Part shown: one piece after another, positions 25,625 through 27,537 of the stretch
Position numbering within the stretch: position 1 is the first letter of the stretch
Layout of the letters: each line of letters opens with the position of its first letter
Origin: a virus
Length of the DNA stretch: 27,537 bases
Virus record (IMG/VR): IMGVR_UViG_3300020411_003003
Coordinates: 1 to 27,537 of that record
Reading direction: 5' to 3' (one strand)
Notes under the pieces: model-generated
Seen by the model: the letters and a program-made list of their open reading frames with translations, nothing else
What the model was told of the DNA's origin: nothing
The model's database searches: none
Translations under genes and position numbers: made by a program

Positions 25625-25932
25625 TGGCAGTTAAAATATCAGGTGTAAACCTATCAGCAAATACAACAGCAAACGTAGGACAAGCGGGTTCGAGTGGCGG
25701 TACATACACTGTGCATATTCTGAATCGAGGCACAGCTTCCGCTCAAGTACAATTAGGCGTGGGAGACTCTTCTGCGACTTTTGATACAAGCCAGAAGCTG
25801 TTAGAAAGTACCACTGTAGGAATAAATGAAAGCATGAGCTTTTCTCCTGTTGTATGTGGAGCATCAGATTATATAATTGGCAGATCAACGGTGGCGAATG
25901 TAAACATGGTGATGATGGGACATGACGAGTAA
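25624..25932 (+). CDS. Small beta-rich tail-associated protein
   Basis: I do not recognise a named family with certainty. The 102 residues are mainly beta: VKISGVNLSANTTANV, then TYTVHILNRGTASAQVQLGV, then SMSFSPVVCGASDYIIG. The pattern of a thread-like strand set with 'I-NRG-ASA-V-LGV' occurs in small tip domains of phage fibres, so it may be a separate tip or cap subunit for the preceding fibre. It is coupled on both sides by one-base TAATG overlaps, implying fixed stoichiometry with its neighbours. Confidence 0.65.
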   Translation: MAVKISGVNLSANTTANVGQAGSSGGTYTVHILNRGTASAQVQLGVGDSSATFDTSQKLLESTTVGINESMSFSPVVCGASDYIIGRSTVANVNMVMMGHDE

Positions 25933-26888
25933 TGGCTGGCTTAACTATAAATACTAAAAAGAGAGCCTGGCCAGAGTGGCCAGAGGGCGTTCGTTCTTTT
26001 GAGCCTTATAATGGCGCTTATCAGTATGATTTATATTATATTCATTGCCCAGGTTTTGTAGGCGATACAAGAACAAGCATAAGAATACCTTACACTGGGG
26101 TAAGTACTGCTTTGCAGTACTATGATGCGAACGGAACGGCTTCTACTGCAGGTGCCTGGAATGGCGGATTAACTGTTGGTGAAGGATATACTGATGCAGA
26201 TTACTGGGTTGGTTGGTACATGGATGCAAGTGATAATCTACTATATTTACTTTCATTAGATCATGGAACAAATCCTAACTCTCTTTGTCTCTCATCAGTT
26301 AACTCGTCAGGAACAGTTACTGAAATTGGAAAAACTGCATTTACAAATGCTGTTTTTAATTATATACATCAGACTAATTCATACCTTGGTCCTCTATATA
26401 GACCATCAGGAGACGGTTCTGGAGATTTTGCTATTAGTTTTTCTAATACTGCAGGAGGGAATGCTGCAGCAGGGGCTCCATGCAGGGGAGTATTAATCAC
26501 AATAGGCGCTTCTGATTGTGCATTAAGCTATTCAAACCTACTTCCTTCTACTTTCTCGGCAGCAACTGCGACCGGTGGGGGATTTAGATTTGGACCTACA
26601 TCTAATAATATTATAGGAGGGCCTTACGGAGCAATGCCAACCACTTGGTCAGGCGCTGATGGACAAGGATATTGGTACGGAGGCCTAATGAATACTAGTA
26701 CTGGTAAGGGCCATGCAAATGCAATATATAAGCTGCCTTTTCACTGGGCCACCACTATCCAGCCTTTCCACTGGAGAGAACATTATATAATGGGAGTAGC
26801 GGCTTACCTGTACGGTCCTCAAATATTTAGTGTAGAATCAGTACACAGCTATCTAGATGAAATGGCGATATATTATGGAATATTATAA
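25932..26888 (+). CDS. Unknown protein, candidate receptor-binding tip
   Basis: I cannot assign this 318-residue protein to a family. It is unusually rich in Trp, Tyr, Gly and Ser and poor in charged residues. It opens with a WPEWPEG repeat encoded by two identical 9-base copies (25968-25985). It has strand-like segments (LLYLLSLDHGTN, SLCLSSVNSSGTVTEIG) that resemble beta-propeller or beta-prism blades, then a Gly-rich central part (TGGGFRFGPTSNNIIGG), and an aromatic C-terminus (QPFHWREHYIMGVAAYLYG). There are three Cys residues and no signal peptide. Its position among fibre genes and its composition suggest a carbohydrate- or receptor-binding domain. That is inference only. Confidence 0.65.
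   Translation: MAGLTINTKKRAWPEWPEGVRSFEPYNGAYQYDLYYIHCPGFVGDTRTSIRIPYTGVSTALQYYDANGTASTAGAWNGGLTVGEGYTDADYWVGWYMDASDNLLYLLSLDHGTNPNSLCLSSVNSSGTVTEIGKTAFTNAVFNYIHQTNSYLGPLYRPSGDGSGDFAISFSNTAGGNAAAGAPCRGVLITIGASDCALSYSNLLPSTFSAATATGGGFRFGPTSNNIIGGPYGAMPTTWSGADGQGYWYGGLMNTSTGKGHANAIYKLPFHWATTIQPFHWREHYIMGVAAYLYGPQIFSVESVHSYLDEMAIYYGIL
25968..25985 (+). repeat. Two perfect 9-base tandem copies at the start of the unknown tip gene
   Basis: TGGCCAGAG is repeated head to tail and encodes WPE-WPE. Each unit contains the palindrome TGGCCA. It is probably a small duplication with no other visible role. Confidence 0.6.
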
Positions 26889-27168
26889 GTTTTCAGAAGA
26901 GGGGCAGAAAGTTTTTTCTTCCTCTACTTTTCTAAATCTTTTAACAGAGACCGAAATGTGTGCTTTTTTTCGAAGCAATACACAAATAATTAAAGATACC
27001 GCACTCTTAATGACGAATAGAAATTGGGTGGTAGATGTTACTAGTACTCGATTTAATGATGTTATGACTGCTTGTGTTTCGGAAGGTATCTTTACAAGTG
27101 ACCGAGTAGCAAATTTTAAAAAAGGTATTTGGCCTTCCACAGAGGCTGAATATAAACTTGGAATATAA
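26875..27168 (+). CDS. Small unknown protein in the fibre cluster
   Basis: From ATG 26875 the product is 97 residues (MEYYKFSEEGQKVF...). An upstream in-frame ATG at 26857 would add six residues. Neither has a clear ribosome binding site, and I chose the one that overlaps the previous gene less. The protein is mixed alpha/beta, with CAFFRSNTQIIKDTALLMTN in the middle and a C-terminal DRVANFKKGIWPSTEAEYKL. It lacks the Thr/Ser/Gly-rich makeup of its neighbours, so it is more likely a soluble helper, such as a fibre chaperone, than a shaft component. No family is recognised. Confidence 0.62.
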   Translation: MEYYKFSEEGQKVFSSSTFLNLLTETEMCAFFRSNTQIIKDTALLMTNRNWVVDVTSTRFNDVMTACVSEGIFTSDRVANFKKGIWPSTEAEYKLGI

Positions 27169-27171
27169 GAT

Positions 27172-27501
27172 ATGTCAACATCACCAGTAGCTTCTTCAAT
27201 TTCAGATATAACAGCAACCATTAATACGGCTTCTGTTACTGAATTTGTGGCTTCTTCCAATCAGACTACTTTTACTGTTGATTATACAGTTGGAGAAATA
27301 CTTGTATTTTTAAATGGTGTTCTACTAGATAACGGGGTGGATTATACGGCAACAAATGGAACCTCAGTAGTATTAACAAATGGCGCAGCAGCAAACGATG
27401 TGTTAACTACTGATACTGGAAAGTTAACATTTACAGGCACTTCTGTAGCAACTGCCGCATCAGTAGACGACGCCACAGCATTGGCAATCGCATTAGGATA
27501 A
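27172..27501 (+). CDS. Fibre module protein (FTVDYTVG-LNG repeat type)
   Basis: The 109 residues include VASSNQTTFTVDYTVGEILVFLNGVLLDNGVDYTATNG, followed by SVVLTNGAAANDVL. This module is widely repeated in marine phage fibres and structural proteins: a strand pair, then a V-LNG-xL turn, then DYTATNGT and VVLxxGAAA-DV. Here one copy stands alone in a short gene. The N-terminus (SPVASSISDITATINTASV) is a Thr/Ser-rich lead-in. The C-terminus ends with a short Ala-rich helix. An adaptor or small fibre subunit is the probable role. Confidence 0.72.
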   Translation: MSTSPVASSISDITATINTASVTEFVASSNQTTFTVDYTVGEILVFLNGVLLDNGVDYTATNGTSVVLTNGAAANDVLTTDTGKLTFTGTSVATAASVDDATALAIALG

Positions 27502-27505
27502 AATT

Positions 27506-27537
27506 ATGGCAAATACATTTAAAAACGCTTTTGCGGC
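27506..27537 (+). CDS. Start of a further gene, cut by the window edge
   Basis: ATG at 27506, four bases after the previous stop, opens MANTFKNAFA and runs off the right edge. Only ten codons are visible. The spacing fits the operon, and the start resembles other small phage structural proteins, but no function can be read. Confidence 0.55.
   Translation, partial: MANTFKNAFA

Noticed and set aside
25932-26888. Diversity-generating retroelement target (Mtd-like variable protein)
   Set aside because: No reverse transcriptase, template repeat or adenine-rich variable repeat is visible, and the C-terminus lacks the usual C-type lectin ending.

Overview
The window is a contiguous block of virion-morphogenesis genes from a tailed double-stranded DNA phage (or a prophage), all on the + strand and tightly packed. 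The order is terminase, HNH nuclease, portal, protease/capsid, neck genes, tail tube, tail chaperones, tape measure, tail tip/hub and fibre genes. This order, an HK97-type head, a 1458-residue tape measure and no visible sheath or contractile baseplate genes point to a long non-contractile-tailed siphovirus. The sequence is AT-rich. Several fibre modules (N-termini of the MAQVIK..KRS type, GDLWYxT motifs, FTVDYTVG..LVFLNG modules) are of kinds I associate with marine phages. A marine bacterial host is therefore an inference; the three consensus sigma-70 promoters suggest transcription by an ordinary bacterial RNA polymerase.

Layout. 1-1161: 3' part of the large terminase gene, its 5' end cut by the window edge. 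1184-1212: consensus promoter. 1246-5014: HNH protein, portal, a small unknown protein, and a 648-residue fusion of prohead protease, scaffold-like coiled coil and major capsid protein, with a strong internal ribosome binding site that could also yield a separate capsid precursor. 5015-5089: two successive hairpins, the second terminator-like. 5090-7502: head-tail connector, a large unknown neck-region protein and a probable tail terminator. 7566-10210: two tandem tail-tube-like proteins separated by a second promoter and a leader hairpin. 10225-11020: overlapping tail assembly chaperone genes. 11010-16203: tape measure and a tail-tip protein. 16200-23096: a very large J-like hub/fibre protein. 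23121-23149: third promoter. 23169-27537: a run of eight small to medium fibre/tip-associated genes plus one cut by the right edge. There is no gene-free stretch over 300 bases. I saw no tRNA, CRISPR array, insertion sequence, integrase or lysis gene.

How it fits together. The terminase cuts and pumps DNA through the portal into a shell built from the capsid gene and matured by the fused protease. Connector and terminator proteins close the neck. The tube proteins polymerise around the tape measure with the chaperones' help. The tip protein, J-like hub and downstream fibre genes form the host-recognition end. The promoters and hairpins split the block into at least three transcription units, with hairpins just after the genes for the two likely most abundant proteins (capsid and first tail-tube protein). 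The most notable points are the protease-capsid fusion with internal start, the repeated promoter design, the paired tail-tube paralogues and the chaperone overlap, which would need a +1 or -2 frameshift if a fusion is made.
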